A stretch of 64,000 bases of DNA, from positions 1,612,001-1,676,000 of the forward strand of contig CAVRAV010000001.1 of NCBI GenBank assembly GCA_963719165.1, read 5' to 3'. Shown here piece by piece: positions 30,303-39,617 of the stretch. Numbering within the stretch: the stretch's first letter is position 1; every line of letters starts with the position of its first letter. Both the position numbers and the translations under genes were made by a program. This DNA is from JAOUEA01 sp963719165. Its GTDB lineage: Bacteria > Actinomycetota > UBA4738 > HRBIN12. The notes beneath the pieces were generated by a model. The model made no database searches. It worked only from the letters and a program-made list of their open reading frames with translations, and had not been told where the DNA came from.

Positions 30303-31661
30303 TTAGGCACTCGGTGGCACCGGGGACGACGGGTCGGCGACCGCGTAGAGCTGCCACCGACCGTCGATGCCCTTCATCGCGTGCGGACCGCGGTCTCGGA
30401 AGTTGAGGGCGGACCCCATCACCAGATCCCGCACGGTGCCGGAGACGAGGATCTCCCCCGGATCGGCGGCAGCCATGATCCGGGCGGCGAGGTGGACCGC
30501 GATCCCGCCGACGTCACCGCCCCGCAGCTCGACCTCGCCGGTGTGGATCCCGGCCCGGATCCGCACGTCGGCCCGCTCGAGCTCCTCGCGTAGGGCGGCG
30601 GCGCATCGGATCGCGCGCCCGGGCCCATCGAAGGTCGCGAGGATCCCGTCCCCGGTGGTCTTCACCAAGATCCCGGCGTCCTGCTCCACGAGATCGCGGG
30701 CCGTGGCATCGTGCAGATCCAACACCGCCGCCCAACGGCTGTCGCCTAGACGATTCGCCGTACCGGTGGAGTTGACGATGTCGGTGAACAGCACCGACGA
30801 GAGCTGCCGTCCGGTCGGGGTGGCCCGCCGAGAGCCGGCGATGAATCGCTCCAGCGCACCGAGCTCAACCTCGGGATGGTCCCAGTAGGCAATCACGTCG
30901 CCGCTGGGGATCGGCAGGAACGTGGCGCCATCGATGTGCTCGGCGACGTAGCGCGCGAGCTCGATCGGGACGAACGCGTTGTCCTCGGGGTGTATGACGA
31001 GCGTCGGTGCTGTGATCGCCGGGAGCAGTGAGCGAGCGTCGGCAGCAGCCGCGGCGGCCTGATACGCGGCGATCGCGCCAGGACTGCTGATCAGCCGCTG
31101 GAGCTTCGCGTACCAGGAACGCAGCCGCTCGTCGCCGGCGCGGCTCGGGAACAGCAGGTCGAAGGTCTGGCCCGTTCCCCAGCCCTCCTCGAAGCGCTCC
31201 ATCTGTGCCCGCAACGCCTCGGGAGACATCCCCACCGGGTAATCGTCGTCCCACAGGACCCGCACGGCGACCATGACCAAGACGAGGGCCCGGACGCGCT
31301 CGGGCCGGGTCGCGGCGAACAGCATCCCGGCGGGTCCGGCGGGTCCGCCGCAGATGAGGGCCGCCTGCTCAGAGCCGACGGCGTCCATCACGGCCTCGAT
31401 CTCTTCGGCGAACGCCTCCCAAGGCGGGAGCGCGTTCAGCTGGACGGGGTCGGAGGCGCCCGTGCCCCGCATGTCGAACCGGATCACGCGCGCCCAGGTG
31501 GCCAGCTGCGACAGGAACAGCCGGTGGGCGGGCTCCTCCCACTCCACGTCGAAGGAGCCCCAGAAGCCGGCCGTGAAGACAACATCGATCGGAGCGTCTC
31601 CGATGATCTGGTAGGCGATCCGCTGGTCGTCCAGCGTGGTGTAACCGGTGACGGGTTCCAA
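30303..31661 (-). CDS. Alpha/beta-hydrolase-like domain (degenerate) fused to class III adenylyl cyclase
   Basis: 452 residues from a TTG whose promoter TAGACT is seven bases upstream. The first 290 residues align with the hydrolase-cyclase at 10.6-12.0 kb. However, the nucleophile elbow reads ALICGGPAGPAGM where Ser is replaced by Pro, and the His loop IPSGDVIAY has no His. The cyclase half is intact, with metal Asp in VLFTDIVNST and TGDGILATF, and GIAVHLAARI. So the hydrolase is probably a ligand-binding sensor instead of an enzyme, while the cyclase still makes cAMP. A longer in-frame start at 31781 has no signal. Confidence 0.83.
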   Translation of the reverse strand: MEPVTGYTTLDDQRIAYQIIGDAPIDVVFTAGFWGSFDVEWEEPAHRLFLSQLATWARVIRFDMRGTGASDPVQLNALPPWEAFAEEIEAVMDAVGSEQAALICGGPAGPAGMLFAATRPERVRALVLVMVAVRVLWDDDYPVGMSPEALRAQMERFEEGWGTGQTFDLLFPSRAGDERLRSWYAKLQRLISSPGAIAAYQAAAAAADARSLLPAITAPTLVIHPEDNAFVPIELARYVAEHIDGATFLPIPSGDVIAYWDHPEVELGALERFIAGSRRATPTGRQLSSVLFTDIVNSTGTANRLGDSRWAAVLDLHDATARDLVEQDAGILVKTTGDGILATFDGPGRAIRCAAALREELERADVRIRAGIHTGEVELRGGDVGGIAVHLAARIMAAADPGEILVSGTVRDLVMGSALNFRDRGPHAMKGIDGRWQLYAVADPSSPVPPSA

Positions 31662-32103
31662 GGGCTCGAGTCTAACCAGCGAGGCGGGGCGGGGGTGGTG
31701 CAGCGACGGCGAGGCTCCTTGATCGAGAGGTTCATCGGGGTTGTGTTCCCATTGCTCACGCCCGCTGTCGAGCTTTCCCACTCAGATCGATGTCGGGCGC
31801 CAAGAGCGCAGGTTGAAGGGCAGACGGGCTCGAATCGCGAGAAACGAGGGTGTCGACAATGGAGCGCGATCCTGGCGAACCGCCTCACGTTCCCTACCGG
31901 ATCTGTAGATTGCCAAGCGCCTTCATCACGTGGCTCCGGCTTCGCGCATCGGTCGACCTGCGAACGGCGAGATCGTCATCGCGACTCGCCCGAACAGCCA
32001 AGCTCATGACCTCCGTCGAGACCCTCGGATCGAACGGTCGGTGGCCTCCTCCACGCCGCACGATCGGGCTCATTCGAGTGCGTCGCCGTGAGAACATCGA
32101 GCG
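31662..32103. other. Gap of 442 bases between divergent genes
   Basis: It holds the TAGACT promoter of the cyclase gene at its left end and presumably the promoter of the BNR-type protein at its right end. Open frames within it have no recognisable content. Confidence 0.5.
31669..31674 (-). promoter_or_regulatory. -10 element TAGACT of a leaderless transcript (minus strand)
   Basis: Seven bases before TTG 31661; the start codon was chosen because of it. Confidence 0.5.
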
Positions 32104-33007
32104 GTGCACCGGATACTGGTTGGTACCAGGGACGGGCTCCAGACGATCGGCGACCGAGGTCCCGTTGGGCCTCATCCAACTCGCCGGTCGGTCCGTGACT
32201 GCCGTCGTCCGAGACGGTCCCGAGCTCTGGGCGATCGTGGATCGATCCGAGGTCTGGCACGCACCCGAGGCCGGCTGGCGCCTGGTGGCCACGCTGCAGG
32301 GCTACCAAGCGACGTGCATCGCCATGACCGACGCGATCCATGTCGGCTCGTCCAACGCACGACTGTTCCGACTCGCCGGGGAAACGCTCGAGCCCGTGGT
32401 CGCGTTCGACGACGCGGAAGGCCGCTCCGAGTGGTACACACCCTGGGGCGGACCGCCCGCCACTCGCTCCCTGTCTGAGTGGGGCGACGACGTCTATGTC
32501 AACGTCCACGTCGGGGGGATCCTTCACACCGGAGACCAGGGGCCTACGTGGAACCCCACGATCGAGATCGACGCCGACGTCCACCAAGTCGCAACCGCGG
32601 AGGGCTTCGTCCTGGCCGCCTGCGCCGGCGGGCTCGCGACGAGCCTGGACCACGGCGCAACCTGGACGATGCGGAGCGAGGGGCTCGATGCTCCGTACTC
32701 GCGCGCGGTGGTCGTCTGCGGCGACACGCTCCTCATGTCTGCCTCGAACGGCCCGCGTGGTGGTCGCGCCGCCGTGTACCGGGCCGATATCTCCGCCGGT
32801 GCGTTCGAACGCTGCACGGCCGGGCTCCCTGGATGGTTCGACGACAACATCGACACCTATCACCTGGATGCGCTGAACGACGGATCGTTCGCGGCGTTCG
32901 GCACCTCCGACGGACGCATCTTCGGTTCGGAAGACGCCGGATCGACCTGGCAGGAGATGGCCTCCGATCTCGCCACGATCCAGCACGTCCTGGTGCTGCC
33001 CGACTGA
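32104..33007 (+). CDS. BNR/sialidase-like beta-propeller protein, frameshifted
   Basis: GTG start, VHRILVGTRDGLQTIGDRG, then one extra G near 32167-32169 (GTTGGGCCTC where GTTGGCCTC restores the frame). After that the frame continues through IQLAGRSVTAVVRDGPELWAIVD. The repaired protein is 300 residues with repeats such as SLDHGATWTM, HTGDQGPTWNP and GSEDAGSTWQEM, the Asp-box pattern of BNR propellers. No signal peptide, so probably cytoplasmic. Function unknown. The break is a single G in a G-run, so sequencing error is likely. Confidence 0.75.
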
Positions 33008-33047
33008 CTCAAGACCCCACCCGATACACGAGCCCGGTGAACAGGAG

Positions 33048-33812
33048 TCAGTTCGCCCGCAGCACGTCGAGGAACGCCGCCTCGGTGTCGGGAGACGGGC
33101 TGGCGCCGAGCTCCGAGGCGAGCGTCTCGCGGAGACGGTCGTAGGTCGCGAGCGCCTCGGCGTTGTTGCCGGCCTCGACGTGCGCCCGCATGAGCGTCAC
33201 GTACGCGCGCTCCCGGAACGGTTCGAGCGCGATGATGCGCTCCGCGTCCCCCGCCGCGCCGGTCAGGTCGCCCTGCCTGATCGCGATCTCGGCTCTGCAC
33301 GACAACGCCCGCACCTGGATCGTTCGAAGCTGCGTCCGCTGCCGATGCACCCACTCCCCCTCGGCGCCCTCGAGGAACGGACGTCGCGCGATCGCGTTCG
33401 CGACGAGCGCCGCCCCGTTCGCCGCGGCGAGGTCGCCCGCCCGCAGCGCCGCCTCCGCGTCGTGCGCCGCGGCCGCGGCGGCTTCGACGTCGATCCATGC
33501 GTCGGGCGGCAGGCGAAGCTGGTAGCAACCGAACGCATGCTCGATCGTCGCCTCGGCTCCGCTCTGCGCGAGCACGCCGCGCAACTTGCTCACGATCGCG
33601 CGCAGGGCCGTGGCCCACGCTTGGGGCGGGGTTCCGTCCCACACCACGTCGGCGATGTGCTCGGTCGACAGCGCGTCGCGGCGTTCCGACGCCAGCAGCG
33701 CGAAGGCGAGCCGGCCCTGCCCGCCGGGGAACCGGCTCTCGGCCACGAGGACGTCGCCGCGCTCGATCGCGACGTTGCCGGCGAGGTAGATCCGCAGCTG
33801 TGGCTCGTCCAT
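33048..33812 (-). CDS. SARP-type (BTAD) transcriptional regulator
   Basis: 254 residues. The N-terminal winged-helix part (LRIYLAGNVAIERGDVLV, ALLASERRDALSTEHIADVVW, AIVSKLRGVL) is OmpR/SARP type. The C-terminal bacterial transcriptional activation domain (ALSCRAEIAIRQGDLTGAAGDAERIIALEPFRERAYVTLMRAHVEAG) is TPR-like. Family members activate nearby secondary-metabolite or stress genes; none is obvious here. The ATG is 87 bases from the divergent small DUF1059 gene, and a shared control region is likely. A stop codon and gap separate it from the BNR gene. Confidence 0.85.
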   Translation of the reverse strand: MDEPQLRIYLAGNVAIERGDVLVAESRFPGGQGRLAFALLASERRDALSTEHIADVVWDGTPPQAWATALRAIVSKLRGVLAQSGAEATIEHAFGCYQLRLPPDAWIDVEAAAAAAHDAEAALRAGDLAAANGAALVANAIARRPFLEGAEGEWVHRQRTQLRTIQVRALSCRAEIAIRQGDLTGAAGDAERIIALEPFRERAYVTLMRAHVEAGNNAEALATYDRLRETLASELGASPSPDTEAAFLDVLRAN

Positions 33813-33899
33813 GCCATCCCCTCGGGGCCCGCCGGGCGAGGCGGCGCCAACGTTGCGCCAACGTCGCTTGCCTAGTATCCGCCCCGAGGAGGTGATCGC

Positions 33900-34052
33900 A
33901 TGATCAAGGAAGTCACCTGCGAGTGCGGCTTCTACGCGCGCGGGATCGAGGACGACCTCGTCGTCGCCGTCCAGGCGCACGGGGCGGCCAAGCACGGCAT
34001 GGACGTCACCCGTGAGCAGGTCATCGCCCAGCTCAAACCGGTCGGCGCCTGA
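33900..34052 (+). CDS. DUF1059 small protein
   Basis: 50 residues. It reads MIKEVTCECGFYARGIEDDL and ends HGAAKHGMDVTREQVIAQ. The CxCG....(E/D)D motif with AHG..HGMDVT is that of DUF1059, small predicted metal-binding proteins of unknown role. gaggaggtgatc lies close to the ATG. It is divergent from the SARP regulator and ends before a strong terminator. Confidence 0.85.
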   Translation: MIKEVTCECGFYARGIEDDLVVAVQAHGAAKHGMDVTREQVIAQLKPVGA

Positions 34053-34099
34053 TCCCGGACCGACCTGCGAACACGGCGCGGGCCGAGCGCCCGAGGACC

Positions 34100-34133
34100 G
34101 GAACCGCGGCGCCCCGGAAGGCGCCGCGGTTCC
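34100..34133. terminator. Strong bidirectional terminator hairpin
   Basis: ggaaccgcggcgcc and ggcgccgcggttcc pair perfectly over 14 bases around a six-base loop, between the convergent DUF1059 and VOC genes. Confidence 0.8.
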
Positions 34134-34146
34134 GCGTCGCCCTCCG

Positions 34147-34533
34147 TCACATCGCGGTTTCGAACAGCCCCATGGTGTTGCCCTCGCTGTCCTTGAAGTA
34201 CGCGAAGGCCCCCATGTTCGGGATCGGGGTGCGCGGCGTGACCGTGCTGCCGCCGCCCGCCTCGATCTTCTTGAGGGTCTCGTCGATCGAGTCGACCCCG
34301 ATCGTGATCACCGGGTACGGCGTCTCCGATCCGCGGCCCGTGAACCCGCCGTTGATCGCGCCGGGCTCCTTGGGTCGCATCTGCTCGTCGATCGGGACCG
34401 TGGTCGCGGTGGTGTAGACCATCCCGTTGCCCATGTCGTTGTCGTTGAGCTCCCAGTCGAAGACCGAGCCGTAGAACTCCTTGGCTCGCGAGTGGTCGTC
34501 GAACGTGATCTCGAAGTGCACGACCTTGTCCAT
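34147..34533 (-). CDS. VOC (glyoxalase/bleomycin-resistance-like) family protein
   Basis: 128 residues, one VOC repeat pair. The N-terminal KVVHFEITFDDHSRAKEFYGSVFDWEL and the C-terminal PIPNMGAFAYFKDSEGNTMGLFE are characteristic of small, 'glyoxalase-like' actinobacterial VOC proteins. The Glu near the C-terminus could be a metal ligand; the first-half ligand is probably the His in VVHFE. The substrate is unknown. Confidence 0.85.
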   Translation of the reverse strand: MDKVVHFEITFDDHSRAKEFYGSVFDWELNDNDMGNGMVYTTATTVPIDEQMRPKEPGAINGGFTGRGSETPYPVITIGVDSIDETLKKIEAGGGSTVTPRTPIPNMGAFAYFKDSEGNTMGLFETAM

Positions 34534-34685
34534 CGGTTCCCCTTCCCCTCGGATCCTCCAAACCTACCGCGATTCGGCGGAGGACGCGGAGGGGGTGGCC
34601 CGAGCGAGAAATGGATGAACGGGATAGTCTCCCTCCCAAGGGACCGTGCCCGCAGGAGTGCCCGCGGGAGAGAAGGAGGAACGGG

Positions 34686-35441
34686 ATGAAGGTACGGGTT
34701 GTTCTTGGCCTGTGCGCACTGCTGGCGGTCGCCATCTGGCCGGCGACGGCAGGCGCGGATCCATTCGTGGGACCACCCCTGTGTGCGAGTGCGGGGACGG
34801 CGTTGTGGGGCTCCCACCACGGCAACCTCACCGTGAACGGCGACGCGTACGTGCCGGCCGGCAAGGCCCTGCGGGTCAGCGCCAACCTGAGGCTGAGTCC
34901 CGGGGCCTGCCTGGATGCGTTCACGCTCGGCACCGTGCACGTGCACGGCAACATCCGCGTCGGCGAGGGCGCGGTGCTCGCGCTCGGGTGCACGCCCGAC
35001 TCGATCGGGCCGGTTCCGCCCTGCGGCACGACCACGACGAACGACACCGTGGGCGGGAACATCGTCGCCCAGGACGCGCTCACGATGTACCTGGACGGCA
35101 ACACGATCCACGGCAACGTGATCTCGCGCAACGGTGGTCCGGGCCTGCACGGCGAGTTCCTCAACTTCCCGATCAAGGACAACACCATCGAGGGTGACTT
35201 GATCGTCCGAGGTTGGAAGGGCGGCTGGGCCGGCGCCATCCGCAACGATGTCGGCGGAGACCTGGTCTGGACCAAGAACAAGAGCGCCACCGACCCGGAC
35301 TCGAACGAGGTGCAGACGAATTGGATCGCCGGCGACCTGCGCTGCTACGGCAACTCGCCCCGCGCGCAGGTGAACCCGAACGACGGCGGCCAGCCCAACG
35401 CCGTCGGCGGTCACAAGCTCGGGCAGTGCGCCGGACTCTGA
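34686..35441 (+). CDS. Secreted beta-helix-like protein
   Basis: 251 residues. The signal peptide ends near TAGA. The mature sequence repeats short strands such as GNLTVNGDAYVPAGKALRV, TVHVHGNIRVGEGAVLAL, LYLDG-like and GNTIHGNVISRNG, as in right-handed parallel beta-helices. Four or more cysteines occur (PPLCASAG, GACLDAF, GCTPD, PCGTT, RCYGN). There is a good ribosome binding site (gaaggaggaacggg). No catalytic motif is visible; it may bind carbohydrate or be structural. Confidence 0.65.
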   Translation: MKVRVVLGLCALLAVAIWPATAGADPFVGPPLCASAGTALWGSHHGNLTVNGDAYVPAGKALRVSANLRLSPGACLDAFTLGTVHVHGNIRVGEGAVLALGCTPDSIGPVPPCGTTTTNDTVGGNIVAQDALTMYLDGNTIHGNVISRNGGPGLHGEFLNFPIKDNTIEGDLIVRGWKGGWAGAIRNDVGGDLVWTKNKSATDPDSNEVQTNWIAGDLRCYGNSPRAQVNPNDGGQPNAVGGHKLGQCAGL

Positions 35442-35583
35442 GGTCGCGCGACGTACGAAGATAGCCGCGAACGCGGGCCGGGGATCCACCGGATGCCCGG
35501 CAAGCAGGAGCGAACGAAGCGAGGGGCCGGAGCTCCTCGCTTCGTTGCGTCACGGCCGGAGATCGTAGGAAGGGGACGGAGAC

Positions 35584-36093
35584 ATGAGACGAAGCACCAT
35601 GGCGGCCGCGGGCGTGGTCGCGGCGATCGTCGCGATCGGAGTCTTGCCCACGGCGTTCGCGGCGCTGCATGCCCGGCAGGCCCCGCCGGCCAACTGCGTG
35701 CGCAACCAGCTCGGCGTCCGGTCCAACGGATCCCAGGGCGCCGCCGGCACGATCTACGGAGCCTTCGTGTTCACGAACCGCTCACACGCCGCCTGCAAGC
35801 TCAAGGGCTACCCAGGCATCCAGCTCTTCGGCAAGCAAGGGCGCCCCATCCACACCACCGTGCGACGCGACCTCCCGCCCGGACCCAAGAACGTGCGGCT
35901 CGCGCCCGGCGCGTCCGCCACCTTCCGCACGAGCTTCAGCGACGTGTCCTCCGGCGGCCCGTGCCCCACGTCGAGCGTCGCGCAGATCACGCCGCCGAAC
36001 GCGGGGGCGTCCCTGTTCATCCCGGCCGTGATGTTCCCGTGTGAGGGCGTCGTGCACGTCTCGGCGGTGCGCCCCGGCGTGCACCACGCGTAG
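35584..36093 (+). CDS. DUF4232-like secreted protein
   Basis: 169 residues. The signal peptide ends near AFA; the mature part begins APPANCVRNQLGV and carries the DUF4232 pattern: GAAGTIYGAFVFTNRSHAACKLKGYPGIQLFG, then GPCPTSSVAQITPPNAGAS and PCEGVV. Cysteines likely pair. It is exported and of unknown function; the family is common in actinobacteria. ggaaggggacgg lies in front of ATG 35584. Confidence 0.85.
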   Translation: MRRSTMAAAGVVAAIVAIGVLPTAFAALHARQAPPANCVRNQLGVRSNGSQGAAGTIYGAFVFTNRSHAACKLKGYPGIQLFGKQGRPIHTTVRRDLPPGPKNVRLAPGASATFRTSFSDVSSGGPCPTSSVAQITPPNAGASLFIPAVMFPCEGVVHVSAVRPGVHHA

Positions 36094-36128
36094 GTAGCCA
36101 GGCGTATCCAGCCGTCGAGGACGTCGAA

Positions 36129-37430
36129 CTAGGGCGCCGGCGTGCCGGACCGATCCCGCGCGCTCGGCTCGAGTGAGCCGTCGCGCTCGGGGTCGCGCGC
36201 TCCCGGCATGAGCATGAACACGACCGTGGCCGCCGCGCCCAGGACGCCCGCCACGATCAGCACGTCGTCGGCGCCGATGACGGCCGCGAGCGGCCCCACC
36301 ACCAGGAACGAGATGGGCGCGCCGAGGATCGAGATCATCCAGTCGAGGGAAGACACCCGCCCCAGGAGCTCGTTGGGGACGAGGCGCTGCATGGCCGTGA
36401 ACCAGATCACCACCAGCACGGAGATGGCGCTCTCCGCGACGAACGACGCCGCCATCGCCTGGGGGATGTTCGCCACGACCCCGAACGCCGCGGTCATGCC
36501 CATGCCGACGGCCCACGCCGCATACATCACCGTGATCGGCCTCCGCGGCAGCCCGCCGCGCTGGGCCATGTACAACGACGCGATGACGGATCCCACGCCG
36601 CCCGCCCCGAACACGAGGGCCAGTTGGAGCTCGGTCCCCGACATCTGGTCGGTGACCACGAACGGCACGAGCGTCTCCCACGGGCCCCAGACGCAGAACA
36701 AGCTGACCGCACCGCAGAGCAGCCCCCATTTGATCCAGGGGGTGGAGCGGACGTAGGCGATCCCCTCCCGGATGTCTGCCCAGAGCTCGGTCTGCTCCTC
36801 ATCGTTCTTGCGGTCCGCGCGCACTTCCATCATCCAGATGCAGGCGGCGGACACGACGAACGTGAGCCCGTCGAAGATGAACGCCCAGCCGGTGCCCGCG
36901 GCCGCCACCACGCTGGCGCCGATCAGCGGGCCGACCACGATCATCGCGAACGGCCTGACCGTCGAGCCGATGGAGTTCGCCTGCACCAGCTGGTCTTCGG
37001 GCACGATCATCGGGACGATCGAGCTGAACGCGGGCCAGAAGATCGCCTGCCCCGCGCCGTAGACGAACACGAGGCCGATCAGCAGCGGGATGGTGATCAC
37101 GTCCAGCAGGATCACGATGCCGATCGCGGCGATCGCCACGAGGCGCAGGAGATCGCCGATGATCATGAGGTGCCGCCGATCCATCCGATCCGAGAGCGCA
37201 CCCGTCGCCAGCAGGAAGAGGACCTGCGGCAACGTCCACGCGATGCCCACCGCCGAGAACACGGCCGGCGAGGCCTCCAGATCCTTGTAGACGAGCCAGG
37301 CCACCGCGAACACGTAGATCCCGTCGCCGATCATGGAGACGGTCTGCCCGATCCAGAGCAGGCGGAAGTCGCGGTGGCGCAGCGGTTGCAGCACCCCGAC
37401 CCGTTCGAACAGCGGCGGACGCTCGCTCAT
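36129..37430 (-). CDS. Major facilitator superfamily transporter
   Basis: 433 residues with about 12 membrane helices. The A-loop motif is LATGALSDRMDRRHLMIIGDLLR (between helices 2 and 3). The layout and motifs fit the enterobactin-exporter/drug-efflux (MFS_3) branch. Substrate unknown. Upstream of its ATG there is room for a promoter toward the HhH-GPD gene on the other strand. The Arg/Glu/Ser-rich C-terminal tail is cytoplasmic. Confidence 0.88.
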   Translation of the reverse strand: MSERPPLFERVGVLQPLRHRDFRLLWIGQTVSMIGDGIYVFAVAWLVYKDLEASPAVFSAVGIAWTLPQVLFLLATGALSDRMDRRHLMIIGDLLRLVAIAAIGIVILLDVITIPLLIGLVFVYGAGQAIFWPAFSSIVPMIVPEDQLVQANSIGSTVRPFAMIVVGPLIGASVVAAAGTGWAFIFDGLTFVVSAACIWMMEVRADRKNDEEQTELWADIREGIAYVRSTPWIKWGLLCGAVSLFCVWGPWETLVPFVVTDQMSGTELQLALVFGAGGVGSVIASLYMAQRGGLPRRPITVMYAAWAVGMGMTAAFGVVANIPQAMAASFVAESAISVLVVIWFTAMQRLVPNELLGRVSSLDWMISILGAPISFLVVGPLAAVIGADDVLIVAGVLGAAATVVFMLMPGARDPERDGSLEPSARDRSGTPAP

Positions 37431-37594
37431 CCGGTCGGGCCCTCGCCGTTGTGCGCCTGAAAGGTCACGTTCTCCCCGATCGTCGTGCGACGCTCTTCGG
37501 CAGAGGGTATCCCGCCACACGATACCGACGGCCCCGCAGTGCTCGCCGCCGCGACCCGGGCTACCCTTCGCCGAGGCGGGGCCCAGGAGGGGAT

Positions 37595-38150
37595 GTGAAG
37601 CGACTGAAGATCGACGAGGCGTTCGTGCTGCGATGGGCCGAGCGGTACGCGGAGGACATCTCCGACGCCGAGGGGGCGTTCGAGGAGCGGCTGTTCTCCA
37701 CCGGGTCCGCGACCATACGAGCGCGCGGGTACCTCACGCGCGGAGAGTTCATGACGATCGCGATCTGGAAGTCCCCGCGCGCTCGGTCACGGCTCGAGCG
37801 GAACGACGCGAGAAGCGTTCGCGCGGTGTCGTCGCTGGCGTTCGCCCCCGATGCCGTGGAACGGGCGTCGGTGCTGACGGGCCTCTCCGGCGTCGGCGAG
37901 CCGATCGCGTCGGCCATCCTCGCGGTCTGGGATCCCCTGCGCTTCACGGTGTTCGACTGGCGCGCGACCGAGACCTTGCGGGCCGCGGGTTACTTCCGAT
38001 CGAGTGGAGGCGGCGTGAGCCTCGGGCTGTACCTCGCGGTGTGTCGCGAGCTCGCGGATCGGGCTCGATCTGCCCGACACGACCCTTCCCAAGCTGCGGC
38101 TCCTGGACCGGGCCCTGTGGGCGTACAGCGCCCGAGGATCCTCGCGGTAG
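37595..38150 (+). CDS. HhH-GPD-like protein, frameshifted
   Basis: GTG start with AGGAGG eight bases upstream. The text LTGLSGVGEPIASAILAVWDPLRFTVFDWRATETLRAAG is the helix-hairpin-helix plus catalytic-region pattern of the DNA-glycosylase superfamily. One extra G near 38065-38068 (GATCGGGCTC where GATCGGCTC fits) breaks the frame; the repaired end reads LDLPDTTLPKLRLLDRALWAYSARG and stops at TAG 38148-38150. The protein is then 184 residues. It lacks an iron-sulfur motif. Base-excision repair is possible but not shown. The stop codon lies in the -10 element of the next gene. Confidence 0.7.
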
Positions 38151-38153
38151 CAT
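38148..38153 (+). promoter_or_regulatory. -10 element TAGCAT of the decarboxylase gene, containing the upstream stop codon
   Basis: TAGCAT lies seven bases before GTG 38161 and no ribosome binding site is present, fitting a leaderless transcript. The TAG at its left end is also the stop codon of the repaired HhH-GPD gene. Confidence 0.5.
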
Positions 38154-38160
38154 CGCCGGC

Positions 38161-39597
38161 GTGGACCGTCCCGATCCCGCCGAGCTCGACGCCGTCATCG
38201 ACCTCGTCGCGCGCGAGGCCGCCGCGTACCTCCACGGCCTCGACGACCGTCCCGTGCGCGATCCTCGCGCGGAGGAGGTCGCCGCGAGCTTCGGGGGACC
38301 GCTGCCCGAGCAGGGCGTCGGGGCGGTCGGGGCGCTCGAGGAATTGCTCGGCGGGATCGACGGCGCGGTGCACTCCGCGGGGCCGAAGTTCTTCCATTTC
38401 GTGGACGGCGGGGCGACGCCCGCCGCGCTCGGTGCGGACTGGCTCACCTCCGCGCTCGATCAGAACCCGGGCGCCTGGGTCTCCTCGCCCCTCGGGGGGC
38501 GGCTCGAGCAGGTGTCGATCGGATGGCTCAAGGAGCTGTTCGGGTTGCCGGCCGCCTGGGGCGGCGTGCTTACGACCGGCGCCACCATGGCGAACTTCGT
38601 GGCCCTCGGATGCGCCCGACGGTGGTGCGCCGAGCGCGCGGGCGTCGACGTGGACGAGCTGGGGCTCGCCGCCGCGCCGCCGATCACCGTGCTCGGCGGC
38701 GGCTACACGCACCCCAGCGACGTGAAGGCGCTCGGGATGCTGGGCGTGGGCCGGGGTCGCGTGCGGCAACTGAGCCGCGATGCCGTGGGGCGCGTCGACC
38801 TCGACGCGATGCGGGCCGCGCTCGCCGAGCTGAACGGGCAACCCGCGATCGTCATCGGCAGCGCCGGCGAGGTGAACGCCGGCGACTTCGACCCGCTCGT
38901 GGAGATGGCCGAGCTCGCGTCACAGCACGGCGCCTGGTTCCACGTGGACGGGGCCTTCGGGCTGTTCGCCGCCCTCTCGCCGCGCACCGCGCACCTGGTG
39001 GAGGGGGTCGAACGCGCCGACTCGGTGATCGCCGACGGCCACAAGTGGTTGAACGTGCCCTACGAGAACGGGTTCGCGTTCGTGCGCGATCCGACCCTGT
39101 TGCCGGCCGTGTTCGGCTCGGGCGCCGCCTACCTCCCCGACATCGACGACCCGCAGCCCAACTGGGGCTACCTCGGACCCGAGATGTCGCGGCGGGCGCG
39201 CGCCTTCCCGGTCTGGGCGACCCTGCGGGCGTACGGTCGCGAGGGCCACCGCGCGATCGTGGAACACGACCTCGACCTCGCGCAGCGGCTCGCGGCCACC
39301 GTCGACGAGGCGCCGGACCTCGAGCGGCTCGCCGAGGTGCAGCTCAACATCGTCTGCTTCCGCTACCGCCCGCCGGGCTCGACCGACGGTCCGGCGCTCG
39401 ACGACCTCAACCGGCGGATCGGCGAGGCCGCGCTCGTGGACGGTCGCGTCTTCTTCGGCTCGACCGACTACGGCGGCCGCGTGGCGTTCCGCCCGGCGCT
39501 CGTGAACTGGCGAACCCGCGAGGAGGACGTGGACCTCGTGCCCCAGGTCGTCCGCGAGCTCGGCGCGAAGCTCGCCGCCGGCACGACCGTGACCTGA
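38161..39597 (+). CDS. Pyridoxal-phosphate-dependent decarboxylase (group II)
   Basis: 478 residues. The PLP-binding Lys is in SVIADGHKWLNVPYENG (about 295). The earlier FFHFVDGGATPAALGADWL, TTGATMANFVALGCAR and WFHVDGAFGL segments are those of glutamate/aromatic amino acid decarboxylases. The substrate cannot be read from the sequence; tyrosine, tryptophan, glutamate and others are possible. GTG 38161 is supported by the leaderless promoter in front of it. Downstream a convergent large secreted protein follows. Confidence 0.9.
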   Translation: MDRPDPAELDAVIDLVAREAAAYLHGLDDRPVRDPRAEEVAASFGGPLPEQGVGAVGALEELLGGIDGAVHSAGPKFFHFVDGGATPAALGADWLTSALDQNPGAWVSSPLGGRLEQVSIGWLKELFGLPAAWGGVLTTGATMANFVALGCARRWCAERAGVDVDELGLAAAPPITVLGGGYTHPSDVKALGMLGVGRGRVRQLSRDAVGRVDLDAMRAALAELNGQPAIVIGSAGEVNAGDFDPLVEMAELASQHGAWFHVDGAFGLFAALSPRTAHLVEGVERADSVIADGHKWLNVPYENGFAFVRDPTLLPAVFGSGAAYLPDIDDPQPNWGYLGPEMSRRARAFPVWATLRAYGREGHRAIVEHDLDLAQRLAATVDEAPDLERLAEVQLNIVCFRYRPPGSTDGPALDDLNRRIGEAALVDGRVFFGSTDYGGRVAFRPALVNWRTREEDVDLVPQVVRELGAKLAAGTTVT

Positions 39598-39617
39598 ACG
39601 GCCGACCGAACGGAGCC

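Noticed and set aside
32160..32180. Programmed ribosomal frameshifting at GGGC sites
   Set aside because: No slippery heptamer or downstream stimulator; three GGGC sites with one extra G are better explained by sequence error.
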